Part shown: positions 17,676 to 26,131 of the stretch, in pieces
Numbering within the stretch: position 1 is the stretch's first letter
How the letters are laid out: each line of letters starts with the position of its first letter
NCBI GenBank assembly: GCA_031280965.1
Contig: JAITFZ010000014.1
Location: 164,572-228,571 of the forward strand
Reading direction: 5' to 3'
From: Oscillospiraceae bacterium
GTDB taxonomy: Bacteria; Bacillota; Clostridia; Oscillospirales; Ruminococcaceae
DNA length: 64,000 nt
Position numbers and translations under genes: made by a program
Notes under the pieces: model-generated
Told to the model about the DNA's origin: nothing
Seen by the model: only the letters and a program-made list of their open reading frames with translations
Database searches by the model: none

Positions 17676-18887
17676 CTATAAACCAAACAATTCTTTTGTA
17701 CTTCGCGCAATCAGCAATTCTTCGTTCGTAGGAACGACCCAAACTTCGGTTTTACTGCCTTTGACAGTAACGCACTCTAAATCGCCGCGCACCGTGCTGT
17801 TCAGCGATTTGTCAAGTTCAATGCCGAGGAACTGCATATCCGAGCAGATGTCTTCTCTGACATCAAAGGCGTTTTCGCCTATGCCGCCCGTAAATATAAC
17901 ATAATCTAACCCGTTCATTACCGCCGCATATGCGCCGATATACTTTTTTATGCCGTAGCGCAGTATATCGCCGGCAAGTTTTGCTTTCTTATCGCCCGCT
18001 TTAATGGCGTTCGTAAGGTCGCGGTTATCGCTGTAGCCGCCGATTCCGAGCAAACCGGATTTTTTATTGAGCAGGCTTTCCATTTCGGCGGGCGTTATAT
18101 TCAGCTTCTTCATCATATAAGTCACTGCCGACGGGTCAAGCGCGCCGGAACGGGTTCCCATAAGAATACCGTCAAGCGGCGTGAAGCCCATGGAGGTGTC
18201 AACGGACTTTCCGCCGTCAACCGCAGTGATTGACGAACCATTCCCGAGATGGCAGGAAACAATTTTCATGGCAGATATGTCTTTTCCGAGGTGCAGGGCT
18301 AATTTTTTGGTAACATAGCTGTGCGAGGAACCGTGGAAGCCGTACTTTCTGACGTTGTACTTTTCGTAAAACTCGTAAGGCATACCGTATATGTAAGCTT
18401 TTTCGGGTATGGTTGCGTGGAATGCGGTATCAAAAACAGCCGCCTGCGGTACGCTTTCGGGAATTACCGCCTTACAGGCGCGAAGCGCGAGCGCATTCGC
18501 AGGATTATGAACCGGCGCGAGTTCACTGAGGTCTTCTATTGTTTTGATTACCTCTTCTGTAGCGCTTACCGTTCCCGAATAAACCTCGCCGCCGTGTACA
18601 ACTCTGTGTCCGACCGCTCCGATTTCATCCATGCTTGATAAAACTGCCGCTTCGCCTTTGGTGAGCGCGTCCACAACGCTCATAAATGCCTCGGTGTGCG
18701 TCGGGAAATTTACATCCGCTTCGATTTTTTTGCTCTCACCGGGCGCTCCGATGCTCGCAACATGCGTTATGCGCCCGTCGATACCTATTCTTTCGCAATT
18801 TCCTTTTGCTAAGACACTTTCATCGTTTAAATTAATCAACTGATATTTGAGCGATGAACTGCCGGCGTTGACTACAAGAATCTTCAT
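17676..18887 (-). CDS. ackA: Acetate kinase
   Basis: 403 residues. It interconverts acetyl phosphate plus ADP and acetate plus ATP, the energy-yielding end of acetate fermentation. Motifs: VNAGSSSLKYQL at the start, VVHGG, GFHGSSHSYVT, LGNGSSITAV, GTRSGALDPS and FTGGIGENA. It is divergent from tmcAL, whose enzyme uses acetate, a pairing often seen in Firmicutes. No pta gene is in the window. Confidence 0.98.
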   Translation of the reverse strand: MKILVVNAGSSSLKYQLINLNDESVLAKGNCERIGIDGRITHVASIGAPGESKKIEADVNFPTHTEAFMSVVDALTKGEAAVLSSMDEIGAVGHRVVHGGEVYSGTVSATEEVIKTIEDLSELAPVHNPANALALRACKAVIPESVPQAAVFDTAFHATIPEKAYIYGMPYEFYEKYNVRKYGFHGSSHSYVTKKLALHLGKDISAMKIVSCHLGNGSSITAVDGGKSVDTSMGFTPLDGILMGTRSGALDPSAVTYMMKKLNITPAEMESLLNKKSGLLGIGGYSDNRDLTNAIKAGDKKAKLAGDILRYGIKKYIGAYAAVMNGLDYVIFTGGIGENAFDVREDICSDMQFLGIELDKSLNSTVRGDLECVTVKGSKTEVWVVPTNEELLIARSTKELFGL

Positions 18888-18923
18888 AAATATGCCCCCT
18901 AAATTAATAATAACATATCTTTA

Positions 18924-18952
18924 ATTTTATACTTTATTCGGGAAAAAAGCAA
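18924..18952 (-). promoter_or_regulatory. Sigma-A-type promoter for ackA
   Basis: On the minus strand: TTGCTT, 17-base spacer, TAAAAT, with an AGGGGGC ribosome binding site before the ackA ATG. Confidence 0.65.
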
Positions 18953-18992
18953 GTGTTTTTGCAAATTATTTTCGCAGGAGCAGATGGTAATA

Positions 18993-19026
18993 CTAAAATC
19001 CAATAAATCGGTTTATTGGATTTTAG
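18993..19026. repeat. 15-bp perfect inverted repeat upstream of tmcAL
   Basis: CTAAAATCCAATAAA-TCGG-TTTATTGGATTTTAG: fifteen paired bases and a four-base loop, about 48 bases before the tmcAL ATG. It has no U tract on either side, so it is more like an operator or mRNA leader hairpin than a terminator. Confidence 0.75.
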
Positions 19027-19073
19027 AGAAGGTGTTGCTGCGACAGTATAATCTGCCGAAAGGAGCAAATTAT

Positions 19074-20300
19074 ATGAAAACTGCCGCGATTATCTGCGAA
19101 TACAACCCCTTTCACAACGGTCATAAATACCACATCGAGCGCACAAAGAGCGAATTCGGCGCAACGCACATTGTCGCCGTAATGAGCGGGAATTTTACTC
19201 AGCGGGGCGATGTGGCTGTTTTCGATAAGTTCACCCGTGCGAAGTTCGCGCTTGAACACGGTGTTGATTTAGTTTTAGAATTGCCGGTCGCGGCTTCGCT
19301 CGGTAGCGCGGAGGACTTTTCGGCGGGCGCGGTAAGTATTTTAAACAGCCTGAACTGCACAGATTTGCTGAGCTTCGGAAGCGAGTGCGGCGATATTGAC
19401 CTTTTAAAAGAAACAGCGGGCGCGGTAGTTTTCGCCTCTCAAACCGACGAGTTCCTCGGAATGATGAGACGCGGGACAACCTATCCCGCCGCGTTATCGA
19501 AAACAATTGAAAAATATTATGAGGATATAATCCCAAAAACATTAGCATCTCCCAACAACACCCTCGCAATAGAATATATCAAGGCTTTAGCGGATACCGG
19601 CTCGAAGATTGAACCTGTGACAATCAAGCGTTACGGCGCGGCGCATGATTCCGCTCAGGCTGTCGCACCTAAAAACATAAGCAATATGTTCGGCTCATAC
19701 TTTTCGCTTCAGGAAGACCGGCAGGAGCAGGAATTAAGTACCGCTTCCGCTTCTCTGCTGCGAAAGATGATTACAGACGGCGAAAATGTTTCCGTATTCA
19801 CGCCTTGCGCTTTCCCGCAGGAATACGCTTGTCTTTCCCGGCTTGAAACCGCTGTTCTTTATTGTTTGCGCTCAATGTCCGCGCTCGAAATAGGAAAAGC
19901 CCCGAATGTTCTTCACGGGCTTGAAAACCGTATTCACAAGGCGGCACGGGCAGCAAGAAATCTTTCGGAGCTGATGCTTTTCATAAAAACGAAGCGCTAT
20001 ACTTTAGCAAGGCTTAGGAGAATCGTGCTTTGTTGTCTGCTCGGAATTACAAAAACCGATGCAAAGCAGAAACCGCAATATATAAGGATTCTCGGCATGA
20101 ATGAGAAAGGTCGGGAAATACTTTCTAAAGCGAATTCAAATTTACCTATGGACGCTTCTCTTGCCGCGCTTATGAAAAAGAGCGATTCATGCAGAAAACA
20201 AGGGCTTCTTGAACTGCATTGCTCCGATATTTACGCATTAGCTTTCAAGAAAGCGCGACCCTGCGGACTTGAGCTTACTACAAAGCCTGTTATCGTTTAG
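19074..20300 (+). CDS. tmcAL: tRNA(Met) cytidine acetate ligase
   Basis: 408 residues from the ATG at 19074, which has an AAAGGAGC ribosome binding site; the frame stays open upstream into the inverted repeat but without family residues. It activates acetate with ATP and acetylates C34 of elongator tRNA-Met. The nucleotidyltransferase signature CEYNPFHNGHKYHI and MSGNFTQRGD are clear, followed by LPVAASLGSAEDFS and SLLRKMI. The neighbouring acetate kinase gene fits the acetate link. Confidence 0.93.
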   Translation: MKTAAIICEYNPFHNGHKYHIERTKSEFGATHIVAVMSGNFTQRGDVAVFDKFTRAKFALEHGVDLVLELPVAASLGSAEDFSAGAVSILNSLNCTDLLSFGSECGDIDLLKETAGAVVFASQTDEFLGMMRRGTTYPAALSKTIEKYYEDIIPKTLASPNNTLAIEYIKALADTGSKIEPVTIKRYGAAHDSAQAVAPKNISNMFGSYFSLQEDRQEQELSTASASLLRKMITDGENVSVFTPCAFPQEYACLSRLETAVLYCLRSMSALEIGKAPNVLHGLENRIHKAARAARNLSELMLFIKTKRYTLARLRRIVLCCLLGITKTDAKQKPQYIRILGMNEKGREILSKANSNLPMDASLAALMKKSDSCRKQGLLELHCSDIYALAFKKARPCGLELTTKPVIV

Positions 20301-20375
20301 TAAAATTCATCATTACGTATAAAATAAATAAATAAATGCGATAATATATAGTAAAAATGCGATTATATTAATATA

Positions 20376-20404
20376 TTGACAAGAGAATTTTTTTATGTTA
20401 TACT
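20376..20404 (+). promoter_or_regulatory. Near-consensus promoter for murA
   Basis: TTGACA, 17-base spacer, TATACT. Two direct copies of AAATGCGAT followed by an A/T run lie just upstream (about 20335-20370). Confidence 0.8.
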
Positions 20405-20462
20405 ATTAGAATAATTAGAGGGAATTTTTTCAAGAGAAAAATGAAAAAGAGGACATATAAAA

Positions 20463-21755
20463 TTGGAAAAATTTATTATAAACGGGGGAAGTAAACTTAA
20501 AGGTGCGGTTAACATCAGCGGGGCGAAAAATGCCGCTGTTGCTATTATCCCTGCCGCTATTCTTGCGGACGGGCCCTGCGTTCTTGAAAATGTACCTAAA
20601 ATAAATGATGTCACGGTCTGCCTGCAAATTCTTACCGAAATGGGCGCAAAGGTTAGGATGCGGGGTAAAAACACCATTCAGATAGACGCAAAGCATATCA
20701 GAGATACTGTCGTACCTTATGAAATGGCGCGTTCTATCAGGGCTTCTTATTATTTTATGGGGGCGTTGCTTACTAAGTTCAATCATGCAAAGGTTTCGAT
20801 GCCCGGGGGCTGTGCGCTCGGCGACCGTCCGATAGACCAGCATCTGAAGTGCTTCAAGGCGCTTGGCGCGAATTATTCAATTGAGCATGGTATGGTTGAA
20901 ATCACGGCGGATAAACTGATTGGCACACAGATTTACTTCGACAAAATCACAGTAGGCGCTACAATTAACGCCATGCTTGCCGCCGTAAAGGTTGACGGGC
21001 TTACAATACTTGAAAACGCCGCTAAAGAGCCGCATATAGTGGATTTAGCGAACTTTTTGAACTCAATGGGTGCGGACATTATGGGCGCGGGTACCGATGT
21101 CATTAAAATCCGCGGCGTGAAACAGCTTTCGGGCGCTAACTATGCCATTATCCCTGACCAGATTGAAGCGGGAACATACATGGTTGCGGCGGCGGCTACC
21201 GGTGGCGATGTTACAATTAAGAATATTATCCCAAAGCATCTTGAACCGATTACCTCGAAGCTTATCAAGATGGGTGTGGTAGTTGAGGAATATGATGACA
21301 GTATGCGTGTGGTCGGGGCAAGCGAGCCTTATGAACGCATGAACAACCTTAAAACCATGCCGCATCCGGGTTTCCCTACCGATATGCAGCCGCAGTTCGC
21401 GGCACTGCTGACTTTATCGAGCGGCACAAGCATTATCACCGAGAGCATTTATGAAGACAGATTCAGATATGTTGACGAGCTTCGCCGTATGGGCGCGGAC
21501 ATTTCGGTTGACGGCAAGGTCGCTGTAATTGAAGGCGTTGAAAAGCTTACCGGCGCACCGGTTAAAGCCGCCGATTTACGGGCGGGCGCGGCGCTTATAA
21601 TTGCCGGGCTCTGCGCGAAGGGGCGCACGGAAATAGAAGATATTTACCACATTGAGCGCGGTTATGAAGACATGGAACGCAAGCTCCGTGCAATCGGTGC
21701 AGATATAGTAAAGCGTAAATACCCCGACCCTGATACGATTAGGAATATAGGTTGA
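20463..21755 (+). CDS. murA: UDP-N-acetylglucosamine 1-carboxyvinyltransferase
   Basis: 430 residues. First committed step of peptidoglycan synthesis: transfer of enolpyruvate from PEP to UDP-GlcNAc. TTG start at 20463 after AGAGGACA. Catalytic Cys is present in PGGCALGDRP, the site blocked by fosfomycin, so sensitivity is expected. Substrate-loop residues SGAKNAAVAI at the N-terminus and RAGAALIIAGL at the C-terminus are typical. It has its own promoter and is not in an operon with the other mur genes here. Clostridia often carry two murA copies. Confidence 0.97.
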   Translation: MEKFIINGGSKLKGAVNISGAKNAAVAIIPAAILADGPCVLENVPKINDVTVCLQILTEMGAKVRMRGKNTIQIDAKHIRDTVVPYEMARSIRASYYFMGALLTKFNHAKVSMPGGCALGDRPIDQHLKCFKALGANYSIEHGMVEITADKLIGTQIYFDKITVGATINAMLAAVKVDGLTILENAAKEPHIVDLANFLNSMGADIMGAGTDVIKIRGVKQLSGANYAIIPDQIEAGTYMVAAAATGGDVTIKNIIPKHLEPITSKLIKMGVVVEEYDDSMRVVGASEPYERMNNLKTMPHPGFPTDMQPQFAALLTLSSGTSIITESIYEDRFRYVDELRRMGADISVDGKVAVIEGVEKLTGAPVKAADLRAGAALIIAGLCAKGRTEIEDIYHIERGYEDMERKLRAIGADIVKRKYPDPDTIRNIG

Positions 21756-21806
21756 TTTATACAAAACACGTAAAAAATCTCTCGGTATGTTTGGTTATTT
21801 AGTACC

Positions 21807-21835
21807 TTGCATTATATAGTACAGTATGTTACAAT
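21807..21835 (+). promoter_or_regulatory. Promoter for the DUF4870-type gene
   Basis: TTGCAT, 17-base spacer, TACAAT; the gene starts 46 bases downstream after AAGGAGAG. Confidence 0.65.
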
Positions 21836-21880
21836 ATAGGCAGGCTTTAAATAATTATGCAATAAGGAGAGATTTTTATT

Positions 21881-22270
21881 ATGGGAACAGATTACACCTC
21901 GTCTTTCGACCAACAGGACATAGCTTCCAACAAAGGAATTTCGTTAGTGGCTTATATATTGTTCTTCATTCCCTTGATTGTTGCCCCAAATTCAAAATTT
22001 GCGCGTTTTCACGCTAATCAAGGATTGATTATTTTCATTTTGGGGTTTTTCAGCAGCATTTTACAAGGTATTTTCAGTTTCGGAAGCTGGAGTTGGCAAT
22101 GGAGCCGGAGTTGGAGCAACTGGAGTAATTGGTTTTTTAATCCGTTTTCGATTATTTTTGGTTTATTCGGTTTAATTCTGTTCGCCGGTATTGTTTACGG
22201 AATTGTAAACGCTGTCAACGGAAGAGCCATTGAGCTTCCGCTAATAGGAAAATTCAGAATCCTGACTTAA
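21881..22270 (+). CDS. DUF4870-like small membrane protein
   Basis: 129 residues. Three likely membrane segments: SLVAYILFFIPLIVAP, LIIFILGFFSSILQGIF and FGLFGLILFAGIVYGIVNAV. The ARFHANQGLIIF motif between the first two is the hallmark of the DUF4870/Tic20-like family. A Trp/Ser-rich stretch (SWSWQWSRSWSNWSNW) separates helices two and three. Single-gene unit with its own promoter and terminator. Function unknown. Confidence 0.8.
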   Translation: MGTDYTSSFDQQDIASNKGISLVAYILFFIPLIVAPNSKFARFHANQGLIIFILGFFSSILQGIFSFGSWSWQWSRSWSNWSNWFFNPFSIIFGLFGLILFAGIVYGIVNAVNGRAIELPLIGKFRILT

Positions 22271-22282
22271 AAAACATTGAAA

Positions 22283-22314
22283 CGGCAGACGCATTGCGTG
22301 TCTGCCGCTTTTTA
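22283..22314 (+). terminator. Terminator after the DUF4870-type gene
   Basis: Stem CGGCAGAC/GTCTGCCG (8 bp) with a 9-base loop, followed by CTTTTTAG. Confidence 0.8.
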
Positions 22315-22315
22315 G

Positions 22316-22936
22316 CTATCCTGTTAACCCGTAGTACTCTTTCAGCTTCCTTAATACTTTTTCGATTGTTTCGTCATCCGGTATAAAGAGAAAATCGCTG
22401 TTTATCTCCTCTTCACCTATAAAAAAGCTGTTGTTAATAATTATCATCGGTTGGTTGCTCTTTTTCCGCTCGTCCAGTCCTATGTCGGCGTCAATGTTCT
22501 TGCTGTGCGTAGGGGTTGAAATATCAATAAACAGCCCCGTCATTGAAGCGAGTGAGTTACAGTAAGCGCCGGAAGTGATGTTTCCGATTTCCTGAATTAC
22601 CGAAAGGCTCATATCATCAAGGTCGCCTAAATCCTCAAGGTTATTCTGAAAAAAGTAGTTGATAATTTTGACGGCAAATTGCTTGCTTAGCAGTTGCAGA
22701 ATATTACCCTTTGCATCGCCTTGCAACCCGAGCCTGACCGCCCAGGACACCTCACTGCGTTTTTGAAGGTAATCAGACGCTTCTGTCGGCGTCATTATGT
22801 AAACCGTCGGGATGCTCATAATTACCTTCATATTAAGCATCTGCGCCAGCGATGTGGAGGCGTGACCCATGCCAATGCTGCCGATTTCCTTCAGTATATC
22901 AAGATTATCGTTTAAAAGAATAGTAAAATTATCCAC
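22316..22936 (-). CDS. CheC-family phosphatase-like protein
   Basis: 206 residues with two related halves, as in CheC, which removes phosphate from CheY-P. The active-site pattern is ExxN in each half. The second copy is intact (IQEIGNITSGAY), but the first reads LKEIGSIGMGHA, with Ser in place of Asn, so only one functional site is likely. No other chemotaxis gene is visible, so it may act on another response regulator, for example the REC proteins encoded at 26-31 kb. Two tandem repeat copies lie upstream. Confidence 0.82.
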   Translation of the reverse strand: MDNFTILLNDNLDILKEIGSIGMGHASTSLAQMLNMKVIMSIPTVYIMTPTEASDYLQKRSEVSWAVRLGLQGDAKGNILQLLSKQFAVKIINYFFQNNLEDLGDLDDMSLSVIQEIGNITSGAYCNSLASMTGLFIDISTPTHSKNIDADIGLDERKKSNQPMIIINNSFFIGEEEINSDFLFIPDDETIEKVLRKLKEYYGLTG

Positions 22937-23036
22937 CGTTCATTTTCTTCCTTTAAATAGTTAATTGTAAGACCCATACTTCATAATAACATATTTCTTT
23001 GTTTTTTTCAATAGTATTTTTATTTTTATTTGTTCA

Positions 23037-23195
23037 TATTTTCATAAAGTCCTTTCTTAACCAATGAGGGATGAAAATAACGTTTTCCCCGTTTCGGTTG
23101 TATTTTGTTTCAAACTTATTTTCATAAAGTCCTTTCTTAACCAATCAGGGATGAAAATAACCTTTTCCCCGTTTCGGTTGTGTTTTGTTTCAACC
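23037..23195 (-). repeat. Interspersed repeat, copies 2 and 3 in tandem (short form)
   Basis: Two units of about 79 bases at 23037-23115 and 23117-23195, period 80, nearly identical. Read on the minus strand each runs from GTTTGAAACAAAA or GGTTGAAACAAAA through CGAAACGGGGAAAA to AAGAAAGGACTTTATGAAAAT. They lack the central palindrome found in the copies at 8992 and 46552. They lie 100 bases upstream of the CheC-like gene, in the same orientation. The rest of 22937-23293 holds A/T-rich DNA and the promoter at 23231. Confidence 0.85.
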
Positions 23196-23230
23196 TTATT
23201 ATGTAATTTAAAATAATTTATAAATTTCTC

Positions 23231-23259
23231 TTTACATTTTGTTAAAAATGTTTTATAAT
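23231..23259 (+). promoter_or_regulatory. Promoter for the YtxH-like gene
   Basis: TTTACA, 17-base spacer, TATAAT; followed by GGGGAGG and the ATG at 23294. Confidence 0.75.
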
Positions 23260-23293
23260 TATAGATAACATCAATTTCGGGGAGGTAATTTTT

Positions 23294-23710
23294 ATGAAGC
23301 TTACTACTATTTTAATCGGCGGAGCCGCGCTCGTCGGTCTCGGGATTTATTTAAGCAGGAAATTCCGTTCACAAGCAGAAGAAGAGGATGCCGTAATTTA
23401 CGCGGAAGAGAAGGAAACCTACGGCGAAAAATTGCACAAGGCTTCCATGTTCGCCGTCGGTGCAATTAAAACAGGCGCTGATAAAATTGTCGAGGGGATT
23501 AAAGACATCAGAAACCAGGATATGGTGAAAAAAGGTGAAGTAGCCATTGAGAGTGCGAAAGAAACCGCAAGCGATTTCATCGGCGACCTGAAGGACAAAG
23601 TTACCGGCGCAAGCCGTGCCGCCATCGATAGTGTCGATATTGACGATGATGATATTATAGATGAAGGCAACGATTATTTCATGGCTGAAGATGCCGAAGA
23701 GGATATGTAA
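23294..23710 (+). CDS. YtxH-like small membrane-anchored protein
   Basis: 138 residues: an N-terminal membrane helix (LTTILIGGAALVGLGIYL), an amphipathic middle of YtxH/apolipoprotein-like character (GADKIVEGIKDIRN, then AIESAKETASDFIGDLKDKV) and an acidic tail (VDIDDDDIIDEGNDYF). Such proteins are general-stress or envelope-associated in Firmicutes; the function is unproven. A monocistronic unit with its own promoter and terminator. Confidence 0.7.
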   Translation: MKLTTILIGGAALVGLGIYLSRKFRSQAEEEDAVIYAEEKETYGEKLHKASMFAVGAIKTGADKIVEGIKDIRNQDMVKKGEVAIESAKETASDFIGDLKDKVTGASRAAIDSVDIDDDDIIDEGNDYFMAEDAEEDM

Positions 23711-23747
23711 AAAAATCGGGACACCTTGTAAAGTGTCCCGATTTTTT
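23710..23747. terminator. Bidirectional terminator
   Basis: 15-bp perfect stem AAAAAATCGGGACAC/GTGTCCCGATTTTTT with an 8-base loop. U tracts in both directions serve the YtxH-like gene and the opposing citrate synthase gene. Confidence 0.92.
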
Positions 23748-23755
23748 GAATTTTG

Positions 23756-25126
23756 TTATCTGTTGTTGAAATCAATATATTCCCGATGTTTATTGATGTT
23801 TTTGTAGGCGGGTCTGATGATTTTGCCGCCGCCAATCAGTTCTTCCATTCTGTGAGAACACCAGCCCGCAATCCTCGCAATTGCGAAAATCGGAGTGAAA
23901 AGCTCTTCCGGCAGTTCAAGCATTTTATAAACAAAGCCGCTGTAATAATCAACGTTGGCGCTTACGCCCTTATAAGTTTTGCGCTTTGCGCCGATTACTT
24001 CGGGGGCAAGCCGCTCAACGCGGGAATAAAGCTCGAACTCTTCCGCAAGCCCTTTTTCCTTTGAAAGCCGCTCGACATACTGCTTGAAAATAAGCGCTCT
24101 CGGGTCGGAAAGGGAATAGACCGCGTGTCCCATACCGTAAATAAGCCCGAGGTTGTCGAAACCTTTTTTATCAAGCAAATCGGCGAGATACTGCTCGATT
24201 TCAAGGTCGTTTTCCCAGTTTTTAACCTTTTGCTTCATATCATCGAACATTTGCGAAACTTTTATGTTCGCGCCGCCGTGCTTCGGACCTTTAAGCGAGC
24301 CGATTGCGGCGGCTATGGTTGAATAGGTATCGGTGCCGGACGAGGTGACTACCCTTGACGTAAAGGTCGAGTTGTTGCCGCCGCCGTGGTCGGCGTGAAG
24401 AACCAAGGCAATATCAAGCACTTCCGCTTCAAGCTCGGTGTAATGATTGTCGGGGCGCAACATATACAGGATATTGCGCGCTGTCGAAAGCTCCGGTAAC
24501 GGTGCGTGAATATAAAGGCTCTGACCCTCATAAAAGTGCTTGTAGCCGTGATAACCGTAGACGGCAAGCCTCGGGAAAAGCGAAATAAGTTGAATCGACT
24601 GCCTTAAAACATTCGGGATTGAAATATCGTCCGCTTTTTCATCATAAGAATAAAGCGTCAGCACACTTCTCGCCAGCGAGTTCATCATATCGCGGCTCGG
24701 CGCCTTCAATATCACGTCCCGAGTGAAGCTCGGGGGCAGGTCGCGGTATGCCACCATCAGTTCGTTAAAGAATTTTAGCTGTTCGGGCGTCGGCAGTTCC
24801 CCGAAAAGAAGCAGATAAATTGTTTCCTCAAAGCCGTGACGCTTGTCCTTAACAAAGCCTTTCACGATTTCATCAATATCATAGCCGTGATAATACAGCT
24901 TTCCCTCGCACGGAATCATCTCGCCGTCGTCAATTGTATAGGATTTAACCTCAGCTATATTCGTAAGTCCTGCGAGTACGCCTTTTCCGCTGATGTCGCG
25001 AAGACCGCGTTTAACCTCAAATTTAGCGTAAAGCTCAGGATTAATCTGCATATTGCTGACAATCCGCTCTGACAATTTTACTATGTCGTCTGTTACTTCC
25101 GAGTAAGAACTCAATTTTTGTACCAT
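23756..25126 (-). CDS. gltA: Citrate synthase
   Basis: 456 residues. It condenses oxaloacetate and acetyl-CoA to citrate. The catalytic triad is recognisable: His in LHADHGGGNNST, His in YGMGHAVYSLSDPRA, and Asp in ANVDYYSGFVY. KGPKHGGANIKV is also typical. The N-terminus is longer than in E. coli GltA and like that of clostridial enzymes; it may also act on propionyl-CoA. It stands alone, without aconitase or isocitrate dehydrogenase, so it likely supplies glutamate synthesis rather than a full cycle. Confidence 0.95.
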   Translation of the reverse strand: MVQKLSSYSEVTDDIVKLSERIVSNMQINPELYAKFEVKRGLRDISGKGVLAGLTNIAEVKSYTIDDGEMIPCEGKLYYHGYDIDEIVKGFVKDKRHGFEETIYLLLFGELPTPEQLKFFNELMVAYRDLPPSFTRDVILKAPSRDMMNSLARSVLTLYSYDEKADDISIPNVLRQSIQLISLFPRLAVYGYHGYKHFYEGQSLYIHAPLPELSTARNILYMLRPDNHYTELEAEVLDIALVLHADHGGGNNSTFTSRVVTSSGTDTYSTIAAAIGSLKGPKHGGANIKVSQMFDDMKQKVKNWENDLEIEQYLADLLDKKGFDNLGLIYGMGHAVYSLSDPRALIFKQYVERLSKEKGLAEEFELYSRVERLAPEVIGAKRKTYKGVSANVDYYSGFVYKMLELPEELFTPIFAIARIAGWCSHRMEELIGGGKIIRPAYKNINKHREYIDFNNR

Positions 25127-25154
25127 AAAATATTATCTCCTTTCTACTTTTTTA

Positions 25155-25183
25155 ATTGTACCATAATTTCTTTTTTTTTGCAA
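25155..25183 (-). promoter_or_regulatory. Promoter for citrate synthase
   Basis: On the minus strand: TTGCAA, 17-base spacer containing an A9 tract, TACAAT; followed by AAAGGAG and the start at 25126. Confidence 0.65.
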
Positions 25184-25204
25184 CACAAAATTTTCGATAT
25201 ATTG

Positions 25205-25233
25205 TTGAATTTTTTTTTCATTTATGATATACT
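25205..25233 (+). promoter_or_regulatory. Promoter for the gene at 25288
   Basis: TTGAAT, 17-base spacer with a T8 run, TATACT. Confidence 0.7.
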
Positions 25234-25287
25234 TAATGTGTGTATGCCGTAAAAAACGGATTTGAACGGAAGAATCGGTGAAAACGT

Positions 25288-26100
25288 ATGAAAGTTATTA
25301 AATCAAATACTTACAATATAATAAGCTCCGAGCCCTTTGAAATTCCATTTCCTGTGGTTTTTGAGCTTCTGTCGGGTAATACTCTGCTTGTCGAATATAC
25401 GATTTCGGAGGCAGGCGTGGTTGATTACAGCTTTAATCCTAACGCTAACGAAAAAATTCTGACAAGTATAAGACGCCCGCTTACATTAAGCGACATTTAC
25501 TTCCTTTTTTCAAGCAGAATTTTCCCGGATAAAACGCCCTATACCGCAATTGAAATGGAACGCTTTGAAATTGAGGAGTATCAGCAATACGCAATTATAC
25601 GCAAAACACGCGGTATGTTGCCCGGCGACAAGTACTGGTTCCGTTTTGAGGGCGAGTATATAAATTACAAAACCGCCTTACATGAAAACCGCGCTTATTA
25701 CGAAAACAGTTACAAAAAATACCTTGAGTCAATTGAAACAGCAAGCGCCGCCGCGGTTGCCGAAGAAGCCGAAATTCAAGAAGAAACAACGGAAACTCTC
25801 GCCGAACCTCTACAGCCCGAAATGTCGAAAGTTGATGTTGATATTATGCGCGATGATATGGTGAATTCGCTGATGAGTTCGCTTAGCAATGAACTTAAAA
25901 TACAGGAGTCAATCGACCCGCCGGAAATAGTGTCTGACGAAAAAATGTCCGATGACGCGATAGCGGTGCTTTTGGCGGCGAGCTTTGCGTCCGAACCGCC
26001 TGTCGAAACAACCGCTGCTCCTGCGGAAGTGAGCGAATCTGCGTCAAGTGAAAAAATATCCGACGACGCGATAGCGGCGCTGTTCGCGCAGAATCAGTAA
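25288..26100 (+). CDS. Hypothetical protein with C-terminal motif repeat
   Basis: 270 residues. Residues 1-150 look like a globular beta-rich domain (PFPVVFELLSGNTLLVEYTI, RGMLPGDKYWFRFEGEY). The rest is acidic, Ala/Glu/Pro-rich and probably disordered, with two copies of a short motif: DEKMSDDAIAVLLAAS and SEKISDDAIAALFAQN at the very end. The motif recalls the short xSxDEIxALL peptides found in FliM/FliN-type motility proteins, which bind a partner. No membrane segment. Convergent with the large histidine kinase gene. Function unknown. Confidence 0.7.
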   Translation: MKVIKSNTYNIISSEPFEIPFPVVFELLSGNTLLVEYTISEAGVVDYSFNPNANEKILTSIRRPLTLSDIYFLFSSRIFPDKTPYTAIEMERFEIEEYQQYAIIRKTRGMLPGDKYWFRFEGEYINYKTALHENRAYYENSYKKYLESIETASAAAVAEEAEIQEETTETLAEPLQPEMSKVDVDIMRDDMVNSLMSSLSNELKIQESIDPPEIVSDEKMSDDAIAVLLAASFASEPPVETTAAPAEVSESASSEKISDDAIAALFAQNQ

Positions 26101-26131
26101 TGAACCCGCCGACAGTGCTGTATGAAGTCTG

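Noticed and set aside
23037-23195. Tandem 80-base units as a CRISPR array
   Set aside because: Whole units are nearly identical with no variable spacers, no cas genes are present, and single copies occur at 9 kb and 46 kb.
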